Origin: Bathynomus jamesi | Taxonomy: Eukaryota; Arthropoda; Malacostraca; Isopoda; Cirolanidae | Reading direction: 5' to 3' | Assembly (NCBI GenBank): GCA_023014485.1 | Contig: JAJOZX010001734.1 | Coordinates: forward strand, 607,001 to 671,000 | DNA: 64,000 nucleotides | Part shown: piece by piece, positions 32,832 to 44,300 of the stretch | How positions within the stretch are numbered: position 1 is the stretch's first letter | Layout of the letters: the number at the start of each line of letters is the position of its first letter | The notes under the pieces: generated by a model | What the model saw: only the letters and a program-made list of their open reading frames with translations | Database searches by the model: none | Told to the model about the DNA's origin: nothing | Program-made: the position numbers and the translations under genes

Positions 32832-33575
32832 CCCATTAACCGCTGGACCCCTTTATGTTGGTCAGAAATATATTATTTTCATATATGTGATAGATGGGGC
32901 TCTAACTAAGGTAATAATAAATAAATAAGCTAAAAAGTTTTTTATTATTTGAAACAAAAACTGGTGCACATCTGCACCATCAGCAGGTAATGGTAAATTT
33001 ACGTTAGAAAGGAAATAGTGATATTTATTTTAAAAACAAAAACAGACAAATAAATATACTAGTTATCTTTATATGAATCCGATCTCTACAAATATAACAT
33101 GGAAAAAAATTCCAGAGTGACTATAATATTAATGCATAATAAAAGTGTAATAGTGGCCATAAAATAAATGAAATTTAAAGAACTGGCAACATTTACCTAA
33201 AATGTAAAGTATATCTGGTTTTCTGCTGAAGGTGCAGATCTGCACCAGAGATGTTTATGTCGTAATAATCCACTGATTTTTAACTTTCGGCTAACTTTGA
33301 GTACAACATTCCACAGCACTCTAACCATAATAACTGACAAGGTCGTTCAACATCTGTTAGTATAAAATAGCGCCAAAATGGAAATTAAAAAAAATGTGTG
33401 AAATTGCGAATAAAAGGATAAATTTTAGATAATTACTAATAACATTTAAATTTTTGTTTTCCTAACATAATGTATTTACATAAATTGGAAAGATATTTTC
33501 AGTAAGAAAAATGTCTACCAAGAAACAATCAAATTAATTTGATGTAGCATTTCTGCACCATCAGCGGTTAATGGG
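32832..33575. mobile_element. Possible piggyBac-like MITE, TTAA on one side
   Basis: CCCATTAACCGCTGGACC at the left and the inverse of CCCATTAACCGCTGATGG at the right. The left flank is TTAA; the right flank in this copy is CTTG. Phrases like TCTGCACCATCAGC recur inside. The mirrored copy in the right arm (about 50265 to 55790, split by the LTR element) ends in TAATGGG followed by TTAA at 55793. Confidence 0.4.
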
Positions 33576-33577
33576 CT

Positions 33578-33579
<2 letters not shown>

Positions 33580-33611
<32 letters not shown>

Positions 33612-34558
33612 GTGTCCCCTTTCCCCCACTTCGCTCTCTCCCCCAGCAACCCAGCTGAAAACCTATTCGTTTACTTTTGGGGAAGTTTGAGTTCAGACCT
33701 TTCCATGTCTTAAATGATTAAATTCCACTCACCCCACCCTCCCGATCCCCATTCTCCCTCCACAAACATTTTAATAATGTCTCGCCTGTCCACACTAACA
33801 ACTTACATCACCTTATTTTCTGTGATACTTAGCGAACACTATTAAAAGATGATTTGTGGTGTTAATTGTATTTACCTATCAACCAAGTTTACTGTAACAT
33901 TTATTTAAGTGTAAATAAAATAAAATTTATATTAGGCATTTCAAAATGAATTTGGTTTAAACAGATGAAATGCGCATGAGTGAAATAAAGGTAGTCTAAT
34001 TCTTATTTATTAGAGACGGTTAGGATCGAAGAGAAAAAAAAAAAGAAATATTGAATAGAACTCTCTCAACGTTTCAATAGAAAAAAAAGAAGCTATCTTC
34101 AATAGTCAGAGCAGAGACTAACCATTTATTGTACACGGTTTTGCCTAATTAATAATAAACCAAAAACATCTCGCCAGAACCATAGTTACATAAGCATCTC
34201 AACTCTGATGCACAAAATTAATAACATTTGTCATTATCGTCTATTAGGAGCTGGGAAGGCAAATAAACTGTATAAGTGTCTTCTTATCTGTTCAAAAGTT
34301 ATTAGTTTTCTCTTTGTAGCCGATATTCTTGACAGTTGGCTTAGAAATCCGCCAGTCAGCTTAGAAGGCGTAACCTACCATTTGGTTTACATATATATAT
34401 ATATTTAATTAAATAATATCGTTTATATATACACAACCAAAAGAATTTAATAAAACACTATTACAGTATTACATCATTATAAAATAAATACATGAGAAAT
34501 AATATACGAAAATAAATATACAACCAAATTAGTTCATTCTATACAGTTAAAACAAGGA

Positions 34559-34589
<31 letters not shown>

Positions 34590-34937
34590 ATAAAAAATAA
34601 TAGTATAAGAAATACACAAGTTCAACAAGGAATATATATATATATATATATATATTCCTTGTTGAACTTGTGTATTTCTTAACTATTATTTTTTTTGTGT
34701 ATATATATATATATATATATTTATTCCTCGTTTAAATTGTGTATAGAATGAACTAATTTGATTGTATATTTATTTTCTTGTATATTATATATATATATAT
34801 AATATATATAATTAAAAAATAATATTAGTATAAGAAATACAGAAGTTGATCGAAGAATATATACTGTATATACAATCAAAAAATAATAATAGTACAAGAA
34901 ATACACAGTTTAAACGAGGATATATATATATATATAT
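33580..34937. other. Gene-free interval of the left arm
   Basis: AT-rich with (TA)n at 33587-33611, 34386-34403, 34560-34580 and several short TA inverted repeats. Contains a segment (34320-34390) with the phrase GTTGGCTTAGAAATCCGCCAG, shared with the tandem arrays at 60.8-61.4 and 63.8 kb. No coding. Confidence 0.6.
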
Positions 34938-36092
34938 CGGGTGGCCCAAAAAAAATGGCACCAATTTTGAGAAGTGATATCTCAATAACCATTGCAGCTA
35001 GGGACTTAAAAAAACAACCAAATGAAAGATAATTCTTTTCTCTTTAAATACTTATTCTATGGCTTGATGGTTATAAGCCCATATAATGCCCGAAATTGGC
35101 TTCCACAAAAAATATATAAAAAAAAAAGTTGCGCATTTATATTTATTCCTTGATCCTAATTTTAAATGAAATTTTTCTATTCCAGACCCCTCAAGATGGG
35201 ATTGAGAGAATCTGATAAGAACATTATACAAACACTACGTGAAGAAAAAGGATATTCATTAAACAGAATCCTTTACGAATTTCCAAATAGAAATTGGAAA
35301 AAAAGAACTGTGGCGCATTTTTTACAAAAACTTAAAGAAACCGGCAGCAGTCAACGGCGTCTGGGAAGTGGTCGACCAGAAACTATTAGAACGCCAGAAA
35401 ACATTGAAAAAGTAAATGAAATGGTTTTAAGTCAAGAGGAACAACCGGGAACAAGTAAAAGTGAACGTGAAGTTGCGAAAGAAACCGGGATTTCACGTTC
35501 ATCAGTACAGCGAATTATTCGCTGTACTGATGAACGTGAAATCCCGGTTTCTTTCGCAACTTCACGTTCACTTTTACTTGTTCCCGGTTGTTCCTCTTGA
35601 CTTAAAACCATTTCATTTACTTTTTCAATGTTTTCTGGCGTTCTAATACTTCTTGGTCGACCACTTCCCGGACGCCGTTGACTGCTGCCGGTTTCTTTAA
35701 GTTTTTGTAAAAAATGTGCCACAGTTCTTTTTTTCCAATTTCTATTGGAAATTCGTAAAGGATTCTGTTTAATGAATATCCTTTTTCTTCACGTAGTGTT
35801 TGTATAATGTTCTTATCAGATTCTCTCAATCCCATCTTGAGGGGTCTGGAATAGAAAAATTTCATTTAAAATTAGGATCAAGGAATAAATATAAATGCGC
35901 AACTTTTTTTTTATATATTTTTTGTGGAAGCCAATTTCGGGCATTATATGGGCTTATAACCATCAAGCCATAGAATAAGTATTTAAAGAGAAAAGAAGTA
36001 TCTTTCATTTGGTTGTTTTTTTAAGTCCCTAGCTGCAATGGTTATTGAGATATCACTTCTCAAAATTGGTGCCATTTTTATTGGGCCACCCG
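34938..36092. mobile_element. Near-perfect 1.16-kb palindrome made of two mariner 5' halves
   Basis: Ends CGGGTGGCCCA and its inverse; the centre is at about 35516 (GCGAATTATTCGC). Each ~578-bp arm encodes the same N-terminal transposase segment: MGLRESDKNIIQTLREEKG, KKRTVAHFLQKLKETGS, GISRSSVQRIIR. This is the paired helix-turn-helix DNA-binding region. No catalytic core remains. The two arms differ at only a handful of bases, suggesting recent origin or gene conversion. A TA target is compatible with the flanking (TA)n. Confidence 0.85.
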
Positions 36093-36346
36093 GTATATAT
36101 ATATATATATATATATACACAATAACAATAATAATAGTATAAGAAAAACACAAGTTGAGCGAAGAATATATATACAATCAAAAAATAATATATAAACATC
36201 AAAATAATAGTACAGGAGAAATCTATATACTCATTATGTTCTAATGCGCTTAACTAAAATACTAAACTCGCACGTGATCGAGTCTACAGTTAAATCATTG
36301 TTGCTTAGCACTACACAATAAATACGATTTAACATTATTTTACCGC

Positions 36347-36644
36347 TCAGGTTATAGGGAGGCCTATACATGAATAAAGGGCCTTCATGTCGTTCAATAT
36401 TATTTTTTTGCCCATTTTACATTCGGTTGGCAAATTTTCTTTAAAGACGAACAGAATATAATCAGAAGCACGTACAAAGAGGGCATCGTTAGCCACAACA
36501 TCATTATTAAATTCAAGTTTATAAACATCCCTTTCCAATCGAGGGCTTATTCTTACCGATCTGAGCTTTTCAATCGTGAACTCTTCCTCACAATGCATTG
36601 CGGCAGTTGAAATAATCTTCTAAGTCGTAACGACAGCTGCTCAT
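36347..36644 (-). pseudogene. Small virus-like ORF 2, left copy
   Basis: An ATG at 36644 (MSSCRYDLEDYFNCR) lies 3 bp after the stop of the preceding gene. That frame ends after about 18 codons, and an overlapping 83-codon frame from 36598 (FTIEKLRSVRISPRLERDVY ... ILNDMKALYSCIGLPIT) continues to 36347. A -1/+1 change probably separates parts of one ~98-residue protein. No domain recognised. The mirrored copy is at 48513-48810. Confidence 0.55.
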
Positions 36645-36647
36645 TAT

Positions 36648-36988
36648 TTAAAGAAACAATTCTTCAGGGTGAACGGTGTAGGTGAGCTCAGCCCTGTACC
36701 GCTCAAGTCCTTTGTACCAAAGTTCATAATAATTCGAAGAGTCTAAACCTTTTAAATAAGCATCCAGTTCCAGACCATTCTCGCCTTGTTCAGTCCTACA
36801 CTCGGTAAACCCGTCAAGCAGAAGTGTGTATGCGTATTCAAGAACAGTATCAAAATAAATCATATTCGTAACACGCGCGTCTAATATAGACTTTAGCTTG
36901 CGGAAACCGACGATTTCAAACATTCTGTCGAGGATGAATCGGTTCGCGTAGGGACAAGAACGTTATTATCAGACGCATTCTTCCACAT
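36648..36988 (-). pseudogene. Small virus-like ORF 1, left copy
   Basis: ATG at 36988 (MWKNASDNNVLVPT), 29 bp after a TATA box, then a one-base loss near 36945 shifts the frame. From 36923 a 91-codon frame continues (MFEIVGFRKLK, YFDTVLEYAYTLLLDGF, ENGLELDAYLKGLD, GLERYRAELTYTVHPEELFL). No homologue recognised. The right copy keeps the start intact but has a nonsense codon later, so each copy is broken in a different place. Confidence 0.6.
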
Positions 36989-37016
36989 CAGCCGTATATC
37001 AGTCCATGGCTGCAGC

Positions 37017-37024
37017 TATTTATA
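37017..37024 (-). promoter_or_regulatory. TATA box of ORF 1, left copy
   Basis: TATAAATA on the minus strand in the context GTGTATAAATAGCTGCAGCC, 29 bp upstream of the ATG. Identical in the right arm. Confidence 0.6.
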
Positions 37025-37223
37025 CACAACGTACAAACAATGGCATATGAGGGGGCATCACTAATCTGTTCTCATCTGGTACCTACACCTGCAGGTATTT
37101 TATAACGATCCTCGCTCCACTTTTCAACTACCACGAAGACTATTTATCTCCTCAACAGTTCACTAAACAACATTCCGTTTACCAGAGTTTGTTTGTCTAC
37201 AAGTCGTTTCAAGTACATAGTTA

Positions 37224-37616
37224 ATGGCACCGATTTTACGTCTGAACACGCGCAATTACTTCGTCACGGACACATTGTACACGGCATGGAGAATGCTGCT
37301 CAAAGGGAGCTCCATCGTATTCTATTGTGAGGAGTGCACGTCCAGTAAGGTCAAGCTCTGATATGACTATGAGCCACAGGTGGGCGGATCGGCTCGACGT
37401 GAGGTATGGAGGAGTGAATCACACCATAAGCTGATGAATCGTGTACGGTGTTGTTCCAACGTGAAAGAATCATGTGAATACCTGTTTCCCATTATACTGG
37501 GTAGGTGTTTTGAGATTTTTCTGACACATGAAGTAGTATCGGTTTTAACGTTTTATCACTCCCACTCCCAGAATGCGCACCAGACATTTTCGTTCATTGG
37601 GATTTTCACGAAATAA
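37224..37616 (+). pseudogene. Small virus-like ORF 3 with one in-frame TGA
   Basis: ATG at 37224 (MAPILRLNTRNYFVTDTLYT, then FYCEECTSSKVKL). One TGA lies at 37359-37361, after which the same frame stays open to TAA at 37614-37616 (131 codons in total). A Cys-x2-Cys pair may be part of a zinc site. The stop overlaps an AATAAA at 37612-37617. The gene converges on ORF 4 with only 7 bp between stops. No family recognised. Confidence 0.5.
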
Positions 37617-37623
37617 ACACTTT

Positions 37624-37767
37624 TTATTCACACTCCGGCGCACTATTTGAGAGAAACATGTGCCCATCTTTTACCTTTTTGCGTAGCAGGCGATACTCGT
37701 CTCTAAATTCTACTAAAAACTCACGCAAGCCTTTAGTCACAACCTCACTGCAAACCTCGTCATAATA
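37624..37767 (-). pseudogene. Small virus-like ORF 4, 3' part, cut by Tc1
   Basis: The frame reads YDEVCSEVVTKGLREFLVEF then RLLRKKVKDGHMFLSN and stops at 37624, its TAA lying within an AATAAA (plus TTTATT 37623-37628). Upstream it runs into the Tc1 element. The apparent start at 37830 belongs to the Tc1 TIR. Beyond Tc1, a candidate start (MENLKCFYHYIN) lies at about 39210. Function unknown. Confidence 0.5.
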
Positions 37768-37769
37768 TA

Positions 37770-39175
37770 CAGTAGCCGTCAAATGTTGTAGCGGGTCACG
37801 CAAACCCGCCACGACATTTGACGTTTCCATTCATACACTTCCCAGCCAGCCCTTATGGGTGGAATTATAAATATGGCTGATCTGGCATCTTGCCTGGTAC
37901 CGTAGCAACTCCTCGGTGCTCAGACTCATTCCGTATTCACCCATGCGTGAAGGGAGAGTAGTTTAGTGGCGAGTATTCCGGTGCTTGTGTCTAAACTCAA
38001 GCGTATTTTTCAGATTGTTGTGATCGCTCATTGTGACATGGGACCTAACCGCATTACATCTCAGGATACTATCAGCCGTATATACGCCCTGAATAAGGCT
38101 AGTTTTGGTGCAAAAGCTATTGTGGAAATGAACAATGGCTTCAGCGCTGCAGGGCGGCAGTTGGTGATAAGACACCCACACATTTACCAAAGTCTGGACG
38201 GCCACGTAAATATAGTAAAAAGACTTTGAATGTTATTAAAAGACAGCTGAGTGCCTCTCCTACAAAAACAGCACGTTAAATAAAGGAAACTTATCCTACA
38301 TTACTGGTTAACATGTCTGTAAGAACTGTGCAGCGTTATTCGCTACGAGATCTCGATCTGCCATCTAGGAAGGCAGCAAAGAAACCTCCCTTGACCGCCC
38401 GCCACAAAGCAAAACGAATTAGTTTTGCTAAGGAAATTAAAGACTGGCCTTTGGAGAAAGTGCGGCGCATTTTGTAGGCAGATGAAAGCGTATTTACAGT
38501 GCCGGGTATTAAACAAGGGAAGGTGAGACGGCCCTGGAAATCGGACAGGTTCGACCCACGGTACAGCATGAAGACTGTAAAGCACCCTGATTCAGTTATG
38601 CTGTGGGGTTGTTTTTCTTATTGTGGAGTGAGTAATTTAATTTTCTTAGAGAAAGGTGTTACCATGAAGAGTAAAAGGTACCTTCATTTATTGTATGACA
38701 ATCTGGAGGAATGTTTTGACAAGTGTATTGCAGAGAAATTCATGCAGGATGGTGCTCCCTGCCACACAAGTAAACAAGTGAAAGAGTGGTTTGATTTGTG
38801 TGCTCTGGATTACTTTAAAGATTGGCCTGGTAATAGCCCAGACCTTAATCCTATTGAAAATTTATGGTCGATAATGAAAAAACGACTTCAGGATGTTGAC
38901 ACTAGCTCGGTTCCTAAGTTGAAAGCAGCCTTAGTGAAAGTGTCGAAGGACATACCTGCAGGACATTTGCAGAAACCCTCAGACTCGTTGCCTCATAGGC
39001 TACATGAGGTTATTAAGAAGAATGAAAATACCACACAGTACTAAAACGTATGTTTTATGAGTGTTATTTGATGTTTTTATGTTGCGCTGCTGTTGCCGGG
39101 GATGGTGTATGAATGGGAATGTAAAATTTTGTGACTGGTTTGCGTAACCCGCCACAATATTTGACGGCCACACTA
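37770..39175 (+). mobile_element. Tc1-like transposon, TA target
   Basis: CAGTAGCCGTCAAAT at the left and the inverse of TAGTGTGGCCGTCAAAT at the right, both next to TA (37768-37769 and 39176-39177). TIRs share GCGGGTYACGCAAAC. It is about 1.4 kb, slightly short of the usual 1.6 kb. Confidence 0.85.
37980..39044 (+). pseudogene. Tc1-type DD34E transposase
   Basis: The N-terminal part is decayed. A TAG precedes the first catalytic Asp (ADESVF near 38480). From 38499 the frame is open for 181 codons: MLWGCFSYCGV, FMQDGAPCHTS (second Asp) and GNSPDLNPIENLWSIMKKR (catalytic Glu), the DD34E spacing of Tc1. Cut-and-paste transposase; inactive here because of the upstream stop. Confidence 0.88.
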
Positions 39176-39231
39176 TATTAATGTAGTGGTAAAAACACTT
39201 CAGATTCTCCATTATGACAAGGTTTACATTC

Positions 39232-39618
39232 TCAGCCGCGGGGTACGATTATTCGGTATGATGCAACATGACATAATACCGCTTGACACCACTCATCAAC
39301 ATGACTCACTAACCATAACCGTTGCTTCTCTTCTGCACGTGTTGTTTCTTCCACTTCATGGTATATGTAACCTTTTATAAAGGTTAGTCCTATAACATAG
39401 TTCAATACATCGTTTGTATTAAGAAATCCTGCATTGCTTTCGCCAGAATAACCGTAGAGTATTTGAACCTCTTGTTCTTCAATCTTCGCACGGTTCAATG
39501 TAGCCTTAAAAGTTTCAAAGGAGGGAGGGATAGGGAGTCTTTCAGTATCCACCACATCTTCACACTTTATCGAATACCACTTCATAAAACTCGAGCACGC
39601 AATATTAAAGGTAGCCAC
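39232..39618 (-). pseudogene. Small virus-like ORF 5, hAT inserted at the start codon
   Basis: A 128-codon frame (ACSSFMKWYSIKCEDVVDTE, KIEEQEVQILYGYSGESN, LNYVIGLTFIKGYIYHEVE) ends at 39232. It begins at GTG in the hAT target duplication GTAGCCAC. The other copy of that duplication (41125-41132, GTAGCCAT) supplies an ATG, and in-frame sequence continues upstream of it to about 41185. So the hAT element landed on or just before the original start codon. No domain recognised. Confidence 0.55.
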
Positions 39619-41124
39619 CAGTGGCGGCTTTACAGGGGAGGCATGGTAGGCTGTGCCTCCTCGGTTTCAACAGGCTATAAATATTTTTTTCCTAAATTGC
39701 AAAATTTAAAAATGTTAATATAATTTAAGTTAAAAATTTTAATTAGCAATGGAATCACCCTCCCCCTTCGAATATAGTTGTTAAAAGTTTAATTTTCAAT
39801 AGAATCACCCTCCCCCTTGAATATAACTGTAACCTTTAGCTATAATGGTCAAATTCAGCACGAGAAATCGAAAGGAAGAAATATTCAGGAAAGCCTCCCT
39901 TCAGCTTCTTGGTTGTCATGGCAACGTACTGATGCCACGCTTATATTCTTCCCTCTCAAAAGGCATGAATGAATTCGTGAAATGGAGGCCCAAAATCACA
40001 AATCCTCCGCGAGCTTTATCATGGCTAGCCAGTGGGCGGAGTTAAATGGCTGTTGCCTAGCAACCAGATCTTCGGAGTCAAAATTATTACTAAATACCAC
40101 GTGAAATTGAATTTTTATTTAGTTATTATATTTTTTTTACACGAACCTGTTACGTTGTCATTCAACTCTTTATAAATGAATTTATTGTTATTTATACGTG
40201 ATTTAGTGTACCCAACGTAGGTATGTTAGTGTTAACTTGTTATTTGTACGTTTTTAAAGGCTACGTTATGGTAGTGTTATGTTATTTGTAAGTTTTTGAA
40301 GGCAATATATCAGAGTTTATATTCTTTGTGTGAACTTAACCCTTCAAAATGGGAGAAGTTACTGACATAATCGTTTCACTATTGGACATTTCTTTTGTTA
40401 GAAGAAGAGAAGAAAATAAAAGATACATTTTAAATGAATGTAGATCAACTCCAAACATATCTTGTGTTCAATTAAATAAGAGCAAAAACAGAAGTTTTAA
40501 ATCTAATTGGTATGACAGATATAAGTGGCTGTGTGGAAGTTTGCAAAAAAACGGTTTGTTTTGCTGGTCTTGTCTTTTAGTTGGTGTGAAAAAAAATGTA
40601 TGGAGTGACGAAGGGTTTCGTGATTGGAAGAACTTGGCAAGGAGCTTGGAGAGACATTCCACTTCGAAAGAGCACATTCAAAATGATATTTGTGTAGGCG
40701 TTCAGTATTTTTGAACAGCTAAATGAACACGCGAAGAGATCGAAAAATGAGTACTATGCAGAAGCTATCGAATCGACCTTGCTGGTATGAAAATATCATA
40801 AATAGGTTTGCTGCTGGAAAAGAAAAGGAGAATTGATCTTCTTTTCAAGTAGAAGACGTAAGTAAAACCAAATGATGATTTTTCGTTTTATTTTCTGATA
40901 TTTTAATAACTTTACTCCATGTTGTTTAGTTAATTTATAATAACAGTTAGTAACTTAGCGGTAGTATCTATATTATGAATAATTTTGTACAGATTAAGCT
41001 ATCTTAATTTAAGTAATTTATTTATGGGCATATGCCATATATAACTATCCCCGCACTATGTAATAAAACATAGCAATAATTATTGGTGGGCCTCCCGACC
41101 CTCTCAGACCACGAGCCGCCACTG
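39619..41124 (+). mobile_element. Truncated hAT element with 8-bp TSD
   Basis: Ends CAGTGGCGGCT and AGCCGCCACTG; flanks GTAGCCAC and GTAGCCAT (one mismatch). It contains the N-terminal part of a zf-TTF-type hAT transposase and about 600 bp of AT-rich sequence, the catalytic region being deleted. Confidence 0.9.
40349..40714 (+). CDS. hAT transposase N-terminus, TTF-type zinc finger
   Basis: A 121-codon frame from ATG. NWYDRYKWLCGSLQKNGLFC then WSCLLVG and GFRDWKNLARSLERHSTSKE, ending in HI. This is the TTF/ZMYM-like zinc finger at the front of many arthropod hAT (ZMYM-related) transposases. It stops right after the domain; the RNase H core and dimerisation domain are missing. It could act only as a DNA-binding fragment, if expressed at all. 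Confidence 0.8.
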   Translation: MGEVTDIIVSLLDISFVRRREENKRYILNECRSTPNISCVQLNKSKNRSFKSNWYDRYKWLCGSLQKNGLFCWSCLLVGVKKNVWSDEGFRDWKNLARSLERHSTSKEHIQNDICVGVQYF

Positions 41125-41319
41125 GTAGCCATCACTATTTTTCGTCTATGTGAGATTTCGTCAAATACACGTCTGAGATCCAGGGCTTGCAGCGATCAAC
41201 TGAGCACGCAGGGGTAGAGATATGCCTAGGTAGTGGCAGGAGTCACGTGACCATTGATCGATCATACAGGGAGAGGAGCTTAGGACTTTTCCTGTACATC
41301 CACACACACACACACATAC

Positions 41320-44300
41320 AATTATTTCAGATTGCAGAAGCTTGCCAACTGTAGTATCGAAACCTGAAAATCTTCTTATGCATGTGGCTTCACTCATTCT
41401 GAATACTTTTAGCAAATCTATGATGACTCCTGTTAATAAAGTCTTTATTCAACATTTCAATTGCCATCAAGGGCGTCCTTTTGAAACTCAAAGAGCGTCT
41501 TACTTTTCTCCTGGAAAGATTCCCGTTTGCTCCTTTCTTTGTAATAAACTGAATAATGGATTTGTTCAACCAGTGAGTTTTCCTCCTTATGGTGTTCAAG
41601 ATGGGAGTTTTGTCGCACTTTATAAGGAACCCATGGTATATCCATCCAGCGTTGTTGATCCATTTAATTTTATTGCAACAAACAACCCAACTCTAGTCCT
41701 AAAAAAAAATTCGGAAGCTGCGGAAGACATTCCGAAAACGATGATAGATTCACAGCTGAATTTGAAACCTAAGTCGCAAGATATAGTGGATAAAAATAAG
41801 CACTGTACAATGAATGCAATTACTACGGACGAGAGAGCTCTGTTAATTCTGAAGTCTAAAAGTGAAAATAAATTGGTTGCTGTACAGTTTATTAATAAAC
41901 CTCTTAAAATCAGCCAACCATATTTACCTCCTAGTGTTATAAGTAAATCACAGTCACCATCAGATGCTGGTATGAATACTGCAAAAGTTTCGGAACAATG
42001 TGATATGCCTTCAACAAACAAACAAACAAAACATCTTTAGTGCGGATCATTCACATTCCATAGCCACTTAACATAACATACAATTACAATCCTACGTATA
42101 CACTTAACTTAATACAAAATAAGCCCAACATACCCACTTCACCTAGCCTACTGGCATACTGTTTGATTAATTATCTGACAATGTTATATATATTGTTATT
42201 TCATGATACATCTTATAACACTTATAACACTTATAACGCTTATTATAACATAGCCACTTATTATAACAACTTAATATGCGTATATAATCTTTGCTGCATT
42301 ACAAAAATAAGGTATTGTAAACCAGCAGTTGTCTGAACCAAGACTGCGATATAGGTGAGAGGTACACAGTATCTGAAGACCAGACATTTTACAATAACAC
42401 ATTAGAGCTGTTTTGGACCCTTGTAATGAAATTATATAGATTCTTCCGGATCAACATTTGGCTGGTAGGTAGGTTACGCGTAGTAAACTGGCACTGCACT
42501 ATTTTGGCTCCCTACATAGCATACGAAAAATATTATTATAAGCAACAGAGTTTATTCATAGCAGTTTTTGTATAGATCCACCACAGATGGGTTGTATACA
42601 TTGTAATACAGTAAATTCTAAAAGATAAGTATTAACTGATTCTGAACACATAACAAATTTCCTTACTAGTATGTTACCCTGTACATACAGCTTTTTACGT
42701 TGCCTCTCAATATCGAGTTCATCTCTCAGTTCGTGAGATTTAAGTATTTACATGTGTCTTTGGCAGGTATTGTCTGACCATTCATTTCAAAAGACTCACA
42801 TGTTACATGTTTCAGTAGATTATACCTAAAAATCAAAATACAACTCTTTGTCCCATTATAGGTGATGTCATTTTCTATACCATATTGTTCACATATCTCT
42901 AATAATACTCTCATCCCATGGGGAGAGGGTGACTGAAGAACAAGGTCATCAGCATATATTAAATGATTAATTTTTTCCTTTCCAATGACAGCCAGTACGT
43001 GCAGTTTTTAGTTCATTAGTACGTTTATCCATGTATATACAGAAAAGATAGGTTGATAATATACCTCCTTGCCTAACACCATTGAAACCTGGTGATACAG
43101 TGCTTTTCCATCTTACAAACATGGTTTGCTCTATATACCAGAATGCAAGTATCCTAAGTATATATTTAGGTATCCCTCGACACAAGAGTTTCTTGAAAAG
43201 TTTGTGATGGTTAACTCTATCAATTGCTTTTGATGCATCCAAAAAACAGGAATATACATTGCTACATGACATCTTTTACTTTAGGACGGCTTCCTTTAGT
43301 ATATAAATACACATGTCAGTACCATGTTTCACTCTAAAGCCAAACTGATTGTCATAAGTCTGCAAGTATGTACTTATACTATTATAAATGACATATTCTA
43401 ACACCTGAGAAAGTATACTGGTAAGTGCTATTGGCCTATAATTATTATTATCGCAGATACTAGCCCCCTTATTTTTAACAACTGACAACAAGTTGAATCT
43501 AATACAAAGATATTGCAAGAAAACTCTACTGATAACCTTCTTCCTGTGAACCAGCCAGATTTAACGTCAACTGCTACATGTACCGATTTATCTGGTAGTT
43601 GTATAATCTCTCGTATATCTGGCAAGTATGAATAATTCAGAAGTTTCGGAACAGTATAATGTACCTTCATCAGTTAAATCCAGTTGATCGTCAGCACAAG
43701 GAAAAAGCTGCCTCAAACATTCTAAGAATAATCATAACATTGATTGCAATGATGAAAGTGACTTTGGAAGTGATGATAGAAATAAATTGGAATGTGAAAA
43801 TATTGACCCCAATTTCGTCTGTGATGGAAGGAGGAGAAATGAATATGTGGAAGAACAATAATCAAGTGTTTATGACAGTGATTATGATGACGAGGCGGAT
43901 GAAGAAGAATCTGATGATTCGAATGAGGGGGGACACTTTAACGATGACGACTCTGACAACGGTTGCGAGTTTTTTGGTGTTAATTTTGAAGATTGTTGGC
44001 GTTTTCGAGTTTGAGGTTCAGTAATTTCCGACATTGTTCCTCAACACTCGCTTGAAGAATGTGATAATAGAATAAGTAACGACTTGAATGTGGTAAATTA
44101 AATACAAATAATTTAATTTGTGGGTTTGTCGAAGTTGATTCTGGTGGTAGTACAAAAAACGTTGACAAAATTGAAGAGTTAAAAATCGTGAACCAAAGGT
44201 GGAATGATGAAATTGAAAAAGATTGATTTGTAAGTACGCCACCAAATGTTAAATTCTGTGATAATGCTCGAACTTATCCCGTTGTTGATTGCTGTAGAAG

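Larger units (their letters stand above)
31990..37165 (+). repeat. Left arm of a large inverted duplication
   Basis: Inverse matches run from ~31990-32250 (to 57.24-57.47 kb) through 32.55-33.0 (55.65-56.04), 33.07-33.6 (50.26-50.43 and 55.18-55.55), 33.6-34.45 (49.3-50.2), and 36.1-37.17 (48.0-48.97). Order and orientation are consistent. Arm-specific insertions: SINE plus (TA)n at 32.29-32.54, and a palindromic mariner at 34.94-36.09. Confidence 0.85.

Noticed and set aside
43659..44024. 121-codon Met-rich plus-strand frame
   Set aside because: It is the off-frame reading of the acidic PPP1R15-like region; the correct frame shows the Asp/Glu tract.
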